64,000 nt of DNA from Sporolactobacillus shoreicorticis (GTDB lineage: Bacteria; Bacillota; Bacilli; Bacillales; Sporolactobacillaceae), in contig NZ_JAMXWM010000011.1 in the NCBI RefSeq assembly GCF_024125445.1, positions 1 through 64,000 of the forward strand. The letters run 5' to 3'. Within the stretch, counting starts at the first letter, position 1; every line of letters starts with the position of its first letter. The translations under genes were made by a program, and so were the position numbers. Under the pieces are notes generated by a model, which saw only the letters and a list, made by a program, of their open reading frames with translations, did not search any database and was not told where the DNA came from. Shown one piece after another: positions 1-9,535 of this stretch.

Positions 1-72
1 CTGGCATCGGGTGTTTTTTTATTAATTGACCATCATTAAAGATATAGTTGTCTGTTGTTTCAAGATCCCGTT

Positions 73-104
73 AAAAACCGTGTGCTTCTTCAGGTACGGT
101 TTTT
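73..104 (-). terminator. Rho-independent terminator of the ugp operon
   Basis: Inverted repeat AAAAACCGT / ACGGTTTTT with a 14-base loop just past the ugpB stop. On the reverse strand the second arm ends in a short T run, as expected for termination of the reverse-strand operon. The stem is mostly A-T, so its strength is uncertain. Confidence 0.6.
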
Positions 105-117
105 ACACATGTATGAG

Positions 118-1446
118 CTATTTTTGATTGGCACGGTTGGTTTGTGTGATGATGTCCGTAATTGAGTTTGCGGCTGTATCAAGTGTCTTTTTCGGTGCCT
201 GACCGTTCATGACGCTGTCGATTGCCTGCTGCAGCTCCATACGTGCCTGCGGAGTGATTGTCGTCAGAAAGCCGCGTGTGTAATAGGAGGTGACGGTGCT
301 GTGAAGCTGATCGGCGGAAACCTTCAGCTGAGGGATTTTTTTATACGTCTTTTTCAGCAACGGCTCATCATAGGCTTTGGTGTTAATTGGAAAATAGCCG
401 GAGCCGACATGCCATTTGGCTTGCACGGCAGGCGACTCCAGATATTTCATAAAAGTAAATGCTGCCTGCTGTGTTTTTGCTGACGGGCCCTTCGGTAGCC
501 AGAGCGATGCACCACCGATTGCCACTCCTTGCGGTTTCACGCCATCAGCGTGCGGCAGAAAACCGATACCGACTTTGAACGGAGCGTTTTGAATGATTTG
601 TGCAGCGCTGGCGGATGAACTGAGGTACATGCCAAGTTTGCCAGTCAGAAAAGCGGTTTGTTCGTTGCCTCCGTTGGTACCGAAATAGGCCAGCAAATGT
701 TCTTTTCGCATCTTTTGCAGCCAACTGAAGATACGTACACCTTTCGGGCTGTTGACCAATGATCTGGTGATTGATCCTGTCCGTCCGTTGGCATGATCAT
801 AATTGTAGCCGCGCTGTGTCGTCAGCATTTCTTCAAAATACCACGGATAGTTCAGGAAGGAAAATCCGTCCATTCCTTTATCTGTTTGCGTCAGTTTTTT
901 TGCATCAGCCTCAACTTCGGAAAAAGTCATCGGAGGTTTGTTCGGATTGATCCCGGCTTTTTTAAATGCATCGGCATTGTACATCAGTACCGGTGTCGAC
1001 GAGTTGAACGGCATTGAATACAGTTTGCCGTTAATCGTATAAAAGCTGAGAATATTTTTCTCCAGCGCGCTTGTATCGTAATGATTCTTATCGATAAAAA
1101 ACTGAACCGGGGTGATATAGCCGCTGTCGATCATGAATTTTGTACCGACTTCATAAGTTTGAACGATTGCCGGCACGTCTTTTGTCCCGCCGATCGTACG
1201 GAATTTGGCTAACGACTCTTCATAAGAACCCTGATAGACAGGTTTGACATAAATTTTATCCTGTGACTGGTTAAAATCATTAATAATGTTTTGCAGCGTC
1301 TGTCCGGCAACGCCTCCCATCGAATGCCAGAAGACAACTTCGGTGCGTCCGGGTTCCGGTGCGGCGGCTGAGTTAATCGAATAGCAACCGAGCAAGAGCA
1401 CCAGTATGATTACGAATATACTTAAGATCAACCTAAAATGTTTCAC
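118..1446 (-). CDS. ugpB: Glycerol-3-phosphate type ABC transporter substrate-binding lipoprotein (UgpB-like)
   Basis: Extracytoplasmic solute-binding protein (family 1), 442 residues. A signal peptide ends in a lipobox (LLLGC, Cys about residue 21), so the mature protein should be lipid-anchored outside the membrane. The segment FWHSMGG followed by a YEVGTKFM motif is strongly reminiscent of UgpB, which binds sn-glycerol-3-phosphate or glycerophosphodiesters. It is the last gene of the reverse-strand ugpC-A-E-B cluster, 24 bases after ugpE. The substrate is inferred from family likeness; other phosphorylated or sugar substrates are possible, and no glpQ phosphodiesterase lies next to it. Confidence 0.85.
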   Translation of the reverse strand: MKHFRLILSIFVIILVLLLGCYSINSAAAPEPGRTEVVFWHSMGGVAGQTLQNIINDFNQSQDKIYVKPVYQGSYEESLAKFRTIGGTKDVPAIVQTYEVGTKFMIDSGYITPVQFFIDKNHYDTSALEKNILSFYTINGKLYSMPFNSSTPVLMYNADAFKKAGINPNKPPMTFSEVEADAKKLTQTDKGMDGFSFLNYPWYFEEMLTTQRGYNYDHANGRTGSITRSLVNSPKGVRIFSWLQKMRKEHLLAYFGTNGGNEQTAFLTGKLGMYLSSSASAAQIIQNAPFKVGIGFLPHADGVKPQGVAIGGASLWLPKGPSAKTQQAAFTFMKYLESPAVQAKWHVGSGYFPINTKAYDEPLLKKTYKKIPQLKVSADQLHSTVTSYYTRGFLTTITPQARMELQQAIDSVMNGQAPKKTLDTAANSITDIITQTNRANQK

Positions 1447-1470
1447 CTTGATCTTCCTTTCTGCGAAATA

Positions 1471-2283
1471 TTACTTCAAAGCTCCGTCGGTTAAGCCTTG
1501 CTGCAAATGTTTCTGCCCGATGAACAGCACAATCAGTGTAGGTACAACGACGATCAACGCTGCCGCCATGACGACACCCCAATCGTTAACGGTTTCCTGT
1601 GATTGCAGTTGACGCAACCCGATCTGCAGCGGTCGAACGCGCTCGTCAGTGGTGGTTAAAAGCGGCCAAAGATACGTATTCCAAGTGGTTAGAAAAGTGT
1701 AAATGCCGAGTGTCACAAGACTGGTTCTGGAGACTGGAAGAACGACTTTCACGAAGAAGCGAAAATGACCGATGCCAGAAATCTGTGCGGCTTCCCACAT
1801 TTCTTCAGGAATTGTTTTAAAATACTGGCGAAGCAAAAACGTGCCGAACGCCGAAGCGAAAAACGGGACAGTCAATCCGGCATAGCGGTTAATCCAGCCA
1901 AGATGCTGCACGGTGACGAAGTTGGGGATCATCGACGTTTCCCAAGGGATCATCATCGTTGAAATAAACAATATAAACAGCAGTCTTCGTCCTCTGAAGT
2001 GAAGGAAAACGAAAGCGTAGGCAGCCATTCCGGAAACGATCAGCACGCCAAATGTGACAATCAGCGATATAATGATGCTGTTAAACAGAAAACGCAGCAA
2101 GGGTACGTCGCGAAAAGCCTCCAAGTAGTTTTCCGGATGCAGCTGATGCGGAAAAAAATGACCGAGCAATACTTCCTGAGCGCTCATAAAGCTGGCCGAT
2201 AGGGCATAGAGCATTGGAAAAAATAAGATCAGCGACAGGATGGTTAATACAGTGTATAGGCTAATCAATTTGATGCGTTTCAT
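1471..2283 (-). CDS. ugpE: ABC transporter permease, UgpE-like
   Basis: Inner-membrane permease of the MalG/UgpE type, 270 residues with about six membrane segments. The cytoplasmic EAA loop that docks on the ATPase is visible (EAAQISG, about residues 163-169). Its ATG overlaps the ugpA stop in an ATGA, indicating translational coupling. With UgpA it would form the heterodimeric channel of the importer. Family assignment is clear; the specific substrate comes from the neighbouring binding protein. Confidence 0.88.
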   Translation of the reverse strand: MKRIKLISLYTVLTILSLILFFPMLYALSASFMSAQEVLLGHFFPHQLHPENYLEAFRDVPLLRFLFNSIIISLIVTFGVLIVSGMAAYAFVFLHFRGRRLLFILFISTMMIPWETSMIPNFVTVQHLGWINRYAGLTVPFFASAFGTFLLRQYFKTIPEEMWEAAQISGIGHFRFFVKVVLPVSRTSLVTLGIYTFLTTWNTYLWPLLTTTDERVRPLQIGLRQLQSQETVNDWGVVMAAALIVVVPTLIVLFIGQKHLQQGLTDGALK

Positions 2284-3227
2284 TGGTAGTGAACCTTCCT
2301 TTCGCCAAACTTAAATTGCAGTGCCGTAATCAGCAAAATGCAGAGGAAAAGCACAATGACTTCGGCACTGGCCATTCCAAAATCAAAATTAATGAATGCT
2401 TTCTGATAGATTGAGTAAACGATCAAATTGGTCGCATTGCCTGGTCCGCCTTTCGTTAGCAGGTCGATTTGTCCGAAGGTCTGAAATGCATCGATCATCG
2501 ACACCGTAATGACGAAGAATAAAGTTGGTGAAAGCATCGGCAACGTGATGCGCCGCAGCCGGTACCAATAGCCGCATCCTTCGATCTGTGCATTCTCATA
2601 TAAATGTTCGTCGATGTTTTGCAGGCCGCCAAGTAAAATCAGAAATGTAAAACCAAGATGCAGCCAAATTGTCGTCAGAGATACCGAGAATAAGGCCCAG
2701 TTTGGGTCGGCCAGCCAGTTGATTCCTGTAACACCCAGCAGACTGAGCAGACGATTGAGAATGCCGGCCGAGGGATTAAAGATGAACAACCAGACGACTG
2801 ATGAAGCGGCGACAGAGATGCCCATACTTGAGGAAAAAATGGTACGGAAAAAGCCGATCCCTTTTAACTTCTCATTCGCCAGCAATGCCAGAATCAACGC
2901 TAGAATAATTGTCGTCGGAACAGTATACAGAACGAATAAAAGTGTGCTGCCCGCACTGGCTAGAAATTCCGGTGAACTAAGTAGCCGAGCATAATTATTG
3001 AAGCCGACAAATACAGTCGGCAGACCCTTACTGTCAGATAGAAAAAAACTTAATTGAAGTGTCCGGAATAATGGATAAAAAACGAAGACGGCAAATAGGA
3101 TCAATGAAGGCAGCAAGTACAGCCAGGCTGCCGGCTGGGTGCCGAAAAGACGGTTAATTGGCTGTTCACGCGCGTTCGTTGCCGGAAAATCGGCCCCTTC
3201 TTTGATTTCAGTTTGCTCCATGACCAT
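2280..3227 (-). CDS. ugpA: ABC transporter permease, UgpA-like
   Basis: MalF/UgpA-type permease of 315 residues. A hydrophilic N-terminus of about 30 residues precedes six predicted membrane segments; the EAA-like loop reads ENAQIEGCG (about residue 215). The start overlaps the last base of the ugpC stop (TGATG), and the gene overlaps ugpE by four bases, so the three genes are tightly coupled. A second in-frame ATG lies two codons downstream and could be used instead. Confidence 0.88.
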   Translation of the reverse strand: MVMEQTEIKEGADFPATNAREQPINRLFGTQPAAWLYLLPSLILFAVFVFYPLFRTLQLSFFLSDSKGLPTVFVGFNNYARLLSSPEFLASAGSTLLFVLYTVPTTIILALILALLANEKLKGIGFFRTIFSSSMGISVAASSVVWLFIFNPSAGILNRLLSLLGVTGINWLADPNWALFSVSLTTIWLHLGFTFLILLGGLQNIDEHLYENAQIEGCGYWYRLRRITLPMLSPTLFFVITVSMIDAFQTFGQIDLLTKGGPGNATNLIVYSIYQKAFINFDFGMASAEVIVLFLCILLITALQFKFGERKVHYQ

Positions 3228-4348
3228 CAGACGGTCACCTCTTCTACTTTCTGCGAACGTTTTGGATCGTAGAGTATGTGACCGTCCTTCCGATCAAAAA
3301 CTAACAGATTTTCAGGTAAAATAACCATTTCTTGCGCACTTTGGTCCGGAATGGTCCATTGCCCCTCCCATTTGGCTGTCCAAGTCTGATGGTCAAGCAA
3401 GAAGGTTAGCTGAGTCTCGTTTCCTAAAATTTCCGTATCGATAATGTTGGCGGAAAAATGAATGGCTTTATTTTGTGCAGAAGCAGGATGGGTGGCGGGA
3501 TGGATATTTTCAGGACGGATGCCAAGGATGACTTCACCGCCGGCGATTGGCAATTCGCGGGTGATTGTCCAGCTTGCGCCGATCCGCAGTATTTTCTGTA
3601 CATCATCATAAACGGCTGGCATCAGGTTCATCTGTGGCGAACCGATGAATGAGGCAACAAATGTATGATCAGGATGATTGTAAACGTCGATTGGCCGACC
3701 GATCTGCTGAACGGTGCCGTCATGGAGTACTGCCATTCGGTCACCCATGGTCATCGCCTCGATTTGATCGTGGGTGACATAGATCATCGTCGTGCCGATT
3801 TTTCGCTGAATCCGACGAATTTCTGAACGCATTCTGGCACGCAACTTCGCATCGAGATTTGAAAGCGGCTCGTCCATCAGACAAATTGGTGCTTCACTGA
3901 CAATTGAACGTGCCAGAGCGATACGTTGACGCTGCCCACCCGAGAGCTGCCGAGGTTTGCGGTCGAGGCAGGGAGCGAGATTCAGCATTTCTGCTGCTTC
4001 ACGCAGTCTTTTTTCGACAATGTCTTTGCCGATTCGATGTGCTTTCAAACCAAAAATGATGTTTTCCCGGGCGGTCAGATGCGGATAAAGCGCATAATTC
4101 TGAAAGACCATCGACAGGCTGCGTTTGCTGGGCGGGAGCAGATTAGCCGGTTTGCCGCCGATCAGCAGGGTACCCGACGTCATACCTTCCAAGCCGGCAA
4201 TCATCCGGAGAATAGTACTTTTACCGCAACCGGACGGGCCGACCAGAACAAAGAATTCACCGGATTGAATACTGAGATTCAGATTCTTAATGATCACCGA
4301 CCCGTTTCCATACGTTTTTGTGACATCGATCAATTCAACTGATTTCAA
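3227..4348 (-). CDS. ugpC: ABC importer ATPase, UgpC/MsmK family
   Basis: ATP-binding subunit of 373 residues. Walker A GPSGCGKST (about residue 37), the LSGGQRQRIALAR signature, Walker B ICLMDEPLSNLD and the switch histidine in YVTHDQ are all present, followed by the C-terminal OB/TOBE domain of MalK-type importers (GIRPENIH). First gene of the operon, with a good Shine-Dalgarno (GGAGG). MalK-family ATPases often serve several sugar importers, so it might not be dedicated to this one. Confidence 0.9.
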   Translation of the reverse strand: MKSVELIDVTKTYGNGSVIIKNLNLSIQSGEFFVLVGPSGCGKSTILRMIAGLEGMTSGTLLIGGKPANLLPPSKRSLSMVFQNYALYPHLTARENIIFGLKAHRIGKDIVEKRLREAAEMLNLAPCLDRKPRQLSGGQRQRIALARSIVSEAPICLMDEPLSNLDAKLRARMRSEIRRIQRKIGTTMIYVTHDQIEAMTMGDRMAVLHDGTVQQIGRPIDVYNHPDHTFVASFIGSPQMNLMPAVYDDVQKILRIGASWTITRELPIAGGEVILGIRPENIHPATHPASAQNKAIHFSANIIDTEILGNETQLTFLLDHQTWTAKWEGQWTIPDQSAQEMVILPENLLVFDRKDGHILYDPKRSQKVEEVTV

Positions 4349-4390
4349 TGATTAAACGCCTCCATTTTGCAAGATCGTTTTTCAGCGTTC

Positions 4391-4424
4391 AGTATAGCAC
4401 GATCAGAAGTGGAAGACGCTTTCA
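4391..4424 (-). promoter_or_regulatory. Putative ugp promoter with candidate cre site
   Basis: On the reverse strand a -10 like TATACT (4396-4391) lies upstream of ugpC. The -35 position is poor but is overlapped by TGAAAGCGTCTTCC (4424-4411), close to the CcpA cre consensus with deviations at two positions. Control of a sugar-phosphate importer by CcpA would be conventional. The site is read by eye and untested. Confidence 0.4.
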
Positions 4425-4591
4425 AATTTTGATAATTACAAATAATTTATACAATTTACACGATATTAATGTCCTTCGACAAATGTCGACCTGATTGTCA
4501 TTTCTATTAGTGAAAAAGGAGTAACCGCATGGGGTTATCTAATGAATAGGCTGCATGATTAAATACTACTAAAAAATGCCGGGGCAAGTAT

Positions 4592-4714
4592 TTAAAAAAT
4601 ATTTTGCAGCCCCCACATGATGATCGCGACCACTGGAACGAGCACCCAAATATTTGATCCGATTAATGGCTGCTGTTTTTCTGCTTCAAGAGCCTTCAAC
4701 TTTTCTTCATCCAT
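4592..4714 (-). CDS. 40-residue single-pass membrane protein
   Basis: Small gene 16 bases after the yjbJ stop on the same strand. A charged N-terminus (MDEEKLKALEAEKQQ) is followed by one hydrophobic segment rich in V/I/W (about residues 22-36). The ribosome site AAGGCG lies about 10 bases before the ATG. I do not recognise a family. Position suggests co-transcription with the transglycosylase, and the topology suggests a cytoplasmic N-terminal helix with a membrane anchor. Confidence 0.6.
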   Translation of the reverse strand: MDEEKLKALEAEKQQPLIGSNIWVLVPVVAIIMWGLQNIF

Positions 4715-4730
4715 GAGAGGATACCGCCTT

Positions 4731-5435
4731 TCACACGCTCGCAGTTTGGAATTTGCTCATAATTTTGTTCACATAGGCTTGTGTTTCGGCAAATGGAGGA
4801 ATTCCGCCGTATTTTTCTACATTGCCTGATCCTGCGTTGTAAGCAGCCAAAGCGAGCGAGTAATTTCCATTATAACGATCAAGCAGCCGGCGCAGATACT
4901 TGGTTCCGCCTTCGATATTCTGAACAGGATCAAAGGCATTGGTCACTCCCAGTCCTGCTGCTGTTGCAGGCATCAGCTGCATGAGACCCTGCGCGCCTGC
5001 CACACTGGTGGCGTTTGGATTGCCGCCGGATTCGGCATCAATAACCGATCGAATTAATTTTGCATCAACCGCGTATTTTTTGCTCATCTTCTGAATGGTT
5101 TCATTATAATCAGATGCATCAGTGGAAGAGGTGCCCTGTGTTGCTAGTGGCGAGACAGAGGAGGAAAGCTGCTGCCACAACAGACGATCAGCTGCTGCAT
5201 TTGAATTTGTGGACAGTGACGAATCAGAAGCCGCGGATGCTGATTCTAAAGGGCTGCTGCCCAGTGTACTTGTACTGTTCCTATTCATCATCAATAAAAG
5301 TAATGTGCTGAACAGATTGGTGTATTGATTATTCGTTTGTCCGGACGATAAATTTGATTGATCAGAGAAAATCTGATTGCCGGACATCACTGACATTGAT
5401 AGAAGTTGAGCAATTGTGTTTGAATCAAGAGACAT
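4731..5435 (-). CDS. yjbJ: Lytic transglycosylase, YjbJ-like (SLT domain)
   Basis: 234 residues. A low-complexity Ser/Asn/Thr-rich N-terminal half precedes a C-terminal SLT (goose-lysozyme-like) domain from about residue 110: the catalytic Glu is in VIDAESGGNP, followed by GAQGLMQLMPATA and ALAAYNAGSGNV, the classic motifs. It should cleave the glycan strand of peptidoglycan to 1,6-anhydro products. No clear signal peptide is seen, so its export route is open. Seven bases separate it from the upstream yjbK, the B. subtilis order. Confidence 0.88.
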   Translation of the reverse strand: MSLDSNTIAQLLSMSVMSGNQIFSDQSNLSSGQTNNQYTNLFSTLLLLMMNRNSTSTLGSSPLESASAASDSSLSTNSNAAADRLLWQQLSSSVSPLATQGTSSTDASDYNETIQKMSKKYAVDAKLIRSVIDAESGGNPNATSVAGAQGLMQLMPATAAGLGVTNAFDPVQNIEGGTKYLRRLLDRYNGNYSLALAAYNAGSGNVEKYGGIPPFAETQAYVNKIMSKFQTASV

Positions 5436-5442
5436 TGTCGGT

Positions 5443-6027
5443 TCAGCTCCTTTTTTCCTGTGTTGCTTGAAAAAGACGAATCATTTTACTTTTCGAAGAT
5501 CTGCGGGGGATTGAGTGTTCAAGAAGCAATGCATTGAAGCTGTCCGCTCCTGAACCTTGTCCTGCCGCTTCGTATTCTAATTCATAATCATTATGATCCA
5601 AGTAAAGACTGTGATCTAAAAACAACTTACCGGATCGGTAAGGGAATTGACAGCGCTTCGTCGTCAATTCGCCAATGAGCACAAGCTGATCTGCATCCAC
5701 GCCTATCTTTGTGACCGCCTGTTCGATTTCACCGGAAGGGACGATCCCAAGCTGGATCATGGACCGGCTTTCCTCATCATCAAGTTCTTGATGGGTTTCA
5801 AGAATGGCGCCGTTATGCGGTTGTTTTAATGTAAAGTCATACTGCGCTCCAACCGCTCGGATACGCAGAACCGTTTTTTTGTCCATCAAAGCGAAGGTGG
5901 GGGTGTCAAAATAATAATTGACTTGTTTGAAAAACGAGGATGTTTTTAATCCAAACGCCGTACAAAGTTTGGCAAACTCGTCACCTGTCAACATATTTTT
6001 ATATTCAATTTCCAATTCCTGAGCCAT
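5443..6027 (-). CDS. yjbK: CYTH-domain protein, YjbK-like triphosphate phosphatase
   Basis: 194 residues forming one CYTH domain. The N-terminal ELEIEYKNML carries the ExExK metal/triphosphate signature, and the barrel strands hold alternating charged residues (LRIRAVG, FTLKQP). Members hydrolyse inorganic triphosphate or related substrates with divalent metal; the substrate here is not known. It starts divergently from relQ, about 170 bases away, as in B. subtilis. Confidence 0.85.
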   Translation of the reverse strand: MAQELEIEYKNMLTGDEFAKLCTAFGLKTSSFFKQVNYYFDTPTFALMDKKTVLRIRAVGAQYDFTLKQPHNGAILETHQELDDEESRSMIQLGIVPSGEIEQAVTKIGVDADQLVLIGELTTKRCQFPYRSGKLFLDHSLYLDHNDYELEYEAAGQGSGADSFNALLLEHSIPRRSSKSKMIRLFQATQEKRS

Positions 6028-6197
6028 TTTTCTTACTCCCCGCCTTCATCTATGGTGCTAAAGCAGATACTCGTAACTTCTTCTAAATTATGACATAATG
6101 GGTGTGAAGAAACAACTGACCGTAGTAAATTTTCAGGTGGAAGAACAGCATTATGACGACACGTTGTTCTTGTCTTTGACCAGATGGAGTGATTGGA

Positions 6198-6821
6198 ATG
6201 GAGTGGGATATATTCCTTGCGCCCTACAAACAAGCGGTAGACGAGCTTAAAATTAAATTGCGCGGCTATCGTGATCTTTATGAGGTGACCTCGGAAAATT
6301 CACCGATTGAATTTGTTACAGGCAGAGTGAAGCCGATACCGAGTATTATGGAAAAAGCGCGGCGAAAAGCAATGCCGCTGACTCAGTTGAATACACAAAT
6401 GCAGGATCTTGCGGGGATACGTGTCATGTGTCAATTTGTAGATGATATACATCGGGTAGTCGAACTGATTCGCAGCCGTACGGATTTAGTTGTCGTTGAA
6501 GAACGTGACTACATTAATGAAAAGAAAAAAAGTGGCTATCGTTCTTATCACGTTGTTGTTCAATATCCTGTGCAGACAGTGAGCGGCGAGAAGAAAATTC
6601 TGGTTGAAATTCAGGTACGCACGCTGGCAATGAATTTCTGGGCGACGATTGAGCATTCGCTGAACTATAAATACAATGGTAAAATACCGATTGATGTAAA
6701 AAAAAGGCTGCTTCGTGCTGCTGAAGCTGCCTTTCGTCTGGATGAGGAAATGTCCCAAATAAGAGACGAAATTCGTGTTGCTCAGCTGCGCTTTCTTCAG
6801 AAAAATGCTAATGAAGAATAA
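6198..6821 (+). CDS. relQ: Small alarmone synthetase RelQ (YjbM/SasB)
   Basis: Single-domain (p)ppGpp synthetase, 207 residues from the ATG at 6198, which has GGAG eight bases upstream; a GTG at 6189 is possible but less well placed. Conserved RelA/SpoT synthetase elements are present: [27 protein letters not shown] and [17 protein letters not shown]. It makes ppGpp/pppGpp from ATP and GDP/GTP without a hydrolase domain and in relatives is a tetramer. First gene of the relQ-nadK-yjbO run. Confidence 0.93.
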   Translation: MEWDIFLAPYKQAVDELKIKLRGYRDLYEVTSENSPIEFVTGRVKPIPSIMEKARRKAMPLTQLNTQMQDLAGIRVMCQFVDDIHRVVELIRSRTDLVVVEERDYINEKKKSGYRSYHVVVQYPVQTVSGEKKILVEIQVRTLAMNFWATIEHSLNYKYNGKIPIDVKKRLLRAAEAAFRLDEEMSQIRDEIRVAQLRFLQKNANEE

Positions 6822-6877
6822 GTCATGGAGCGGCATATGGGACCGCAATGAATAACTTGGAAGAAGGTTATGGTGAG

Positions 6878-7717
6878 ATGGAACAAACACCGCGATACAT
6901 AAAGAGTGTTCCTGCCGGCAGCTTAAAAAAATTTGCGATCGAAAAAAGAGGGGATGAGCTCTCGTCTGCGCTGCGGAAGCGTATTTTCGAGCAGTTGACC
7001 GTGCACAAACTCATTTATGATGACATGGAACCCGATCTCGTCATTTCAGTTGGCGGTGACGGTACGCTGCTTCAAGCCTTTCATCGTTATTCGGATCGCT
7101 TAAGTAAAACGGCATTCGTAGGACTTCATACCGGACATTTGGGCTTTTATGCCGATTGGACTGCTGAGGAGGTTGACGATCTTATTCAATCGGTCATTGA
7201 AAGAACCTTCGACATGGTCGAATACCCGCTTCTGCGTATTGCTGTTGATTTTGTGGATGGCACAGAGTCAAAACATTTTTTGGCATTAAATGAATGTACG
7301 GTGCGAAGTGTTGAAGGGCTGCTTGTTGCGGATGTGATGATCAAGGGTGAAAAGTTTGAGAGCTTTAGAGGAGATGGGCTCTGTTTTTCAACACCAACAG
7401 GCTCCACTGCCTACAATAAAGGACTTTCCGGAGCAATCATTCACCCCTCGCTTTCTTCGATTCAGCTGACGGAAATTGCATCGATTAATAATCGAGTTTA
7501 CCGAACTGTGGGTTCACCGCTTATATTGCCTGAACACCACCGCTGTCAAGTGATGCCGGTCACTGACCGATCCTTTACACTTTCAGTGGATTATTTATCA
7601 GGCGTTCACGATCAAGTGAAACAGATCGAATTTGGTGTCGCAGAAGAAAAAATCCGCTTCGCACGTTTTCGACGCTTTCCATTTTGGCGGCGTGTGCGCG
7701 ATTCGTTTATTGGCTAG
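6878..7717 (+). CDS. nadK: NAD kinase
   Basis: ATP-dependent NAD kinase making NADP, about 279 residues. The GGDGT nucleotide loop, the LNECTV strand and the [20 protein letters not shown] block are all intact. The ATG at 6878 follows GGAAGAAGG by 10 bases and is preferred over the upstream in-frame ATG at 6848, which lacks a ribosome site. It keeps an N-terminal tail (about 17 residues) longer than usual for the family. Lies 56 bases after relQ, probably one transcript. Confidence 0.92.
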   Translation: MEQTPRYIKSVPAGSLKKFAIEKRGDELSSALRKRIFEQLTVHKLIYDDMEPDLVISVGGDGTLLQAFHRYSDRLSKTAFVGLHTGHLGFYADWTAEEVDDLIQSVIERTFDMVEYPLLRIAVDFVDGTESKHFLALNECTVRSVEGLLVADVMIKGEKFESFRGDGLCFSTPTGSTAYNKGLSGAIIHPSLSSIQLTEIASINNRVYRTVGSPLILPEHHRCQVMPVTDRSFTLSVDYLSGVHDQVKQIEFGVAEEKIRFARFRRFPFWRRVRDSFIG

Positions 7718-7734
7718 TTATTTAAGATAAGGAC

Positions 7735-8688
7735 GTGAATGAGGAACAGCAGGTTCCGAATAAAATGGAGAAGCAATGTTACACCATCGTAAAAACCATC
7801 AGTTCTGCCGAACAGGGAATGGTTATGCGCGATTATCTAAAAAAAGAAATCAAAGTGTCGCGGCGTGCGTTGTCTGCAATTAAATATAAAGGCGGCAAAT
7901 TACTCGTGGATGGCAGGGAACGCTCTGTGCGTCACGTGCTTCAGAGGGGTGAGCAGCTGACGATTGTTTTTCCGCCGGAGACTCCAAGTGAATTTCTTTC
8001 TGATGAGTCCATGCAGCTTGATATTGTCTATGAAGATGATGTGGTCCTGATTGTAAACAAACCGGCAGGAATCCCTGTTATTCCGTCTCATCAGTATCCG
8101 TCCGGAACATTGGCAAACGGTTTGCTGCGTTATTTTAAAGACGAGAATCTTGCGTCTACCGTTCATATTATTAATCGGCTGGATCGTAACACCTCCGGCT
8201 TGATGCTGGTTGCGAAGCATCGATTCAGTCATGAACGTTTTTTTAAAATGCAGAAAAAGAAAGAGATTCATCGCAGATATTTAGCATTTGTCGAGGGAAT
8301 CATGCAACAGGATCAAGGCGTAATCGATGCACCGATTGGCCGCCGGGACGGAAGCGCAATTGAACGAATGGTTGATTGGCAGAATGGTCGACGGTCAATC
8401 ACGCATTACAAGGTGCTTGAGCGATTTAATGATTGGACACTCGTTGCTGTGCAGCTGCAGACAGGGAGAACACACCAGATCCGTGTTCATTTTGCCTCGA
8501 TCGGGCACCCGCTCCTAGGTGATGATCTGTATGGCGGCAGCTTGGAACGGCTGGATCGTCAGGCGCTGCATAGCTTTGAAGTGTCCTTTATCCATCCGTT
8601 CACCGGCGAACTCATCCACCTGCACAAACAGTGCCCAGACGATATGCTGACACTTCTAGCAAAGCCGATCAATCTGGAAATGATCTGA
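7735..8688 (+). CDS. yjbO: RluA/RluD-family pseudouridine synthase (YjbO)
   Basis: 317 residues: an N-terminal S4-like RNA-binding region (about 40-90) and a pseudouridine synthase catalytic domain with the invariant aspartate in HIINRLDRNTSG, then LQTGRTHQIRVH. It should isomerise uridine in structured RNA; the target (23S rRNA or tRNA) is not determinable here. GTG start at 7735 with AAGGA close by; an ATG at 7765 is an alternative. Its 3' end overlaps the convergent prpE by 20 bases. Confidence 0.87.
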   Translation: MNEEQQVPNKMEKQCYTIVKTISSAEQGMVMRDYLKKEIKVSRRALSAIKYKGGKLLVDGRERSVRHVLQRGEQLTIVFPPETPSEFLSDESMQLDIVYEDDVVLIVNKPAGIPVIPSHQYPSGTLANGLLRYFKDENLASTVHIINRLDRNTSGLMLVAKHRFSHERFFKMQKKKEIHRRYLAFVEGIMQQDQGVIDAPIGRRDGSAIERMVDWQNGRRSITHYKVLERFNDWTLVAVQLQTGRTHQIRVHFASIGHPLLGDDLYGGSLERLDRQALHSFEVSFIHPFTGELIHLHKQCPDDMLTLLAKPINLEMI

Positions 8689-9409
8689 AGCGATCCGAGA
8701 TTTGCGGCATGGAGGATGGAACGGCAACCAGTTCCATTTCCGGGTAGCGCAGCGCGCTCAGCATGCCGCCGAACACGCATCCGGTATCTAAATTCAGTGT
8801 ATGATTTTTCCAGCGCGGCCTTGACACCGGAGTATGGCCGTATACGATTAAAGGATCTCCATGATACTTTCTTGCCCAATCACGTCGTTCGGGGAGTCCT
8901 TTCGCATCTTTCTTTCCTGTCGTATCGCCGTACAGAGCGAACGATTTCATCGCGCGCGTGAGCGGCTTAAACAAATTTTTTTCCTGCATGCCTGCATGAC
9001 AGACAACTAATCGCTGCTGATCGAGGTAGAGAATCAGCGGCGATTTTCTGTAAAGAGCAATGAATTGTGCCGAGATCTGTTCCCGCTGCTGGCTGTCCAA
9101 TCGATTGAGTTCTTGTACGGTTGTTTCAAGGCCGTGAGTCACCTGTACGTTATGTCCCATGAGGAGCCGATAGAGCTTATTGCAATGGTTGCCGGGGACA
9201 TACAAGGCAAGACCTTGTTCCACTAAATGGGCGACAATTCGAATCATTTCAACGGAAGCCGGACCGCGATCCGTGATATCACCGACAAAAACAAGCATTC
9301 GTTGCTCAGGGTGGATGAGCAGATGATGGTCCCATTGGTAACCCAGTTTCTCAGTCAATAGCATAAACTCTGTAAGACAGCCATGGATATCTCCAATCAC
9401 GTCATACAT
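8669..9409 (-). CDS. prpE: Bis(5'-nucleosyl)-tetraphosphatase PrpE
   Basis: Metallophosphoesterase of the PPP family, about 246 residues. Metal-binding motifs GDIHG, GDITDRGP and GNHCNK are present, with a C-terminal GHTPVSRP and an LDTGCVFGG block. B. subtilis PrpE, which it closely resembles, hydrolyses Ap4A and has been implicated in spore germination. The third in-frame ATG (9409) is preferred because GAGG is then about 10 bases upstream. Convergent and overlapping with yjbO, as in the B. subtilis neighbourhood. Confidence 0.88.
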   Translation of the reverse strand: MYDVIGDIHGCLTEFMLLTEKLGYQWDHHLLIHPEQRMLVFVGDITDRGPASVEMIRIVAHLVEQGLALYVPGNHCNKLYRLLMGHNVQVTHGLETTVQELNRLDSQQREQISAQFIALYRKSPLILYLDQQRLVVCHAGMQEKNLFKPLTRAMKSFALYGDTTGKKDAKGLPERRDWARKYHGDPLIVYGHTPVSRPRWKNHTLNLDTGCVFGGMLSALRYPEMELVAVPSSMPQISDRFRSFPD

Positions 9410-9512
9410 GTGCATCATTCCTCGATAAATGTATTCAGTATTATTTTCCCCAACTTATTTTTAATGAATCGCTCTCAATGCCAATCTTTTGCAGTTTTCT
9501 ATTTGTGAGAAA

Positions 9513-9535
9513 AACAGCCACTGACTGCGGCTGTT
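9513..9535 (-). terminator. Terminator of rodA
   Basis: AACAGCC / GGCTGTT stem with a nine-base loop, followed on the reverse strand by a T run. It overlaps the rodA stop codon. Confidence 0.75.
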
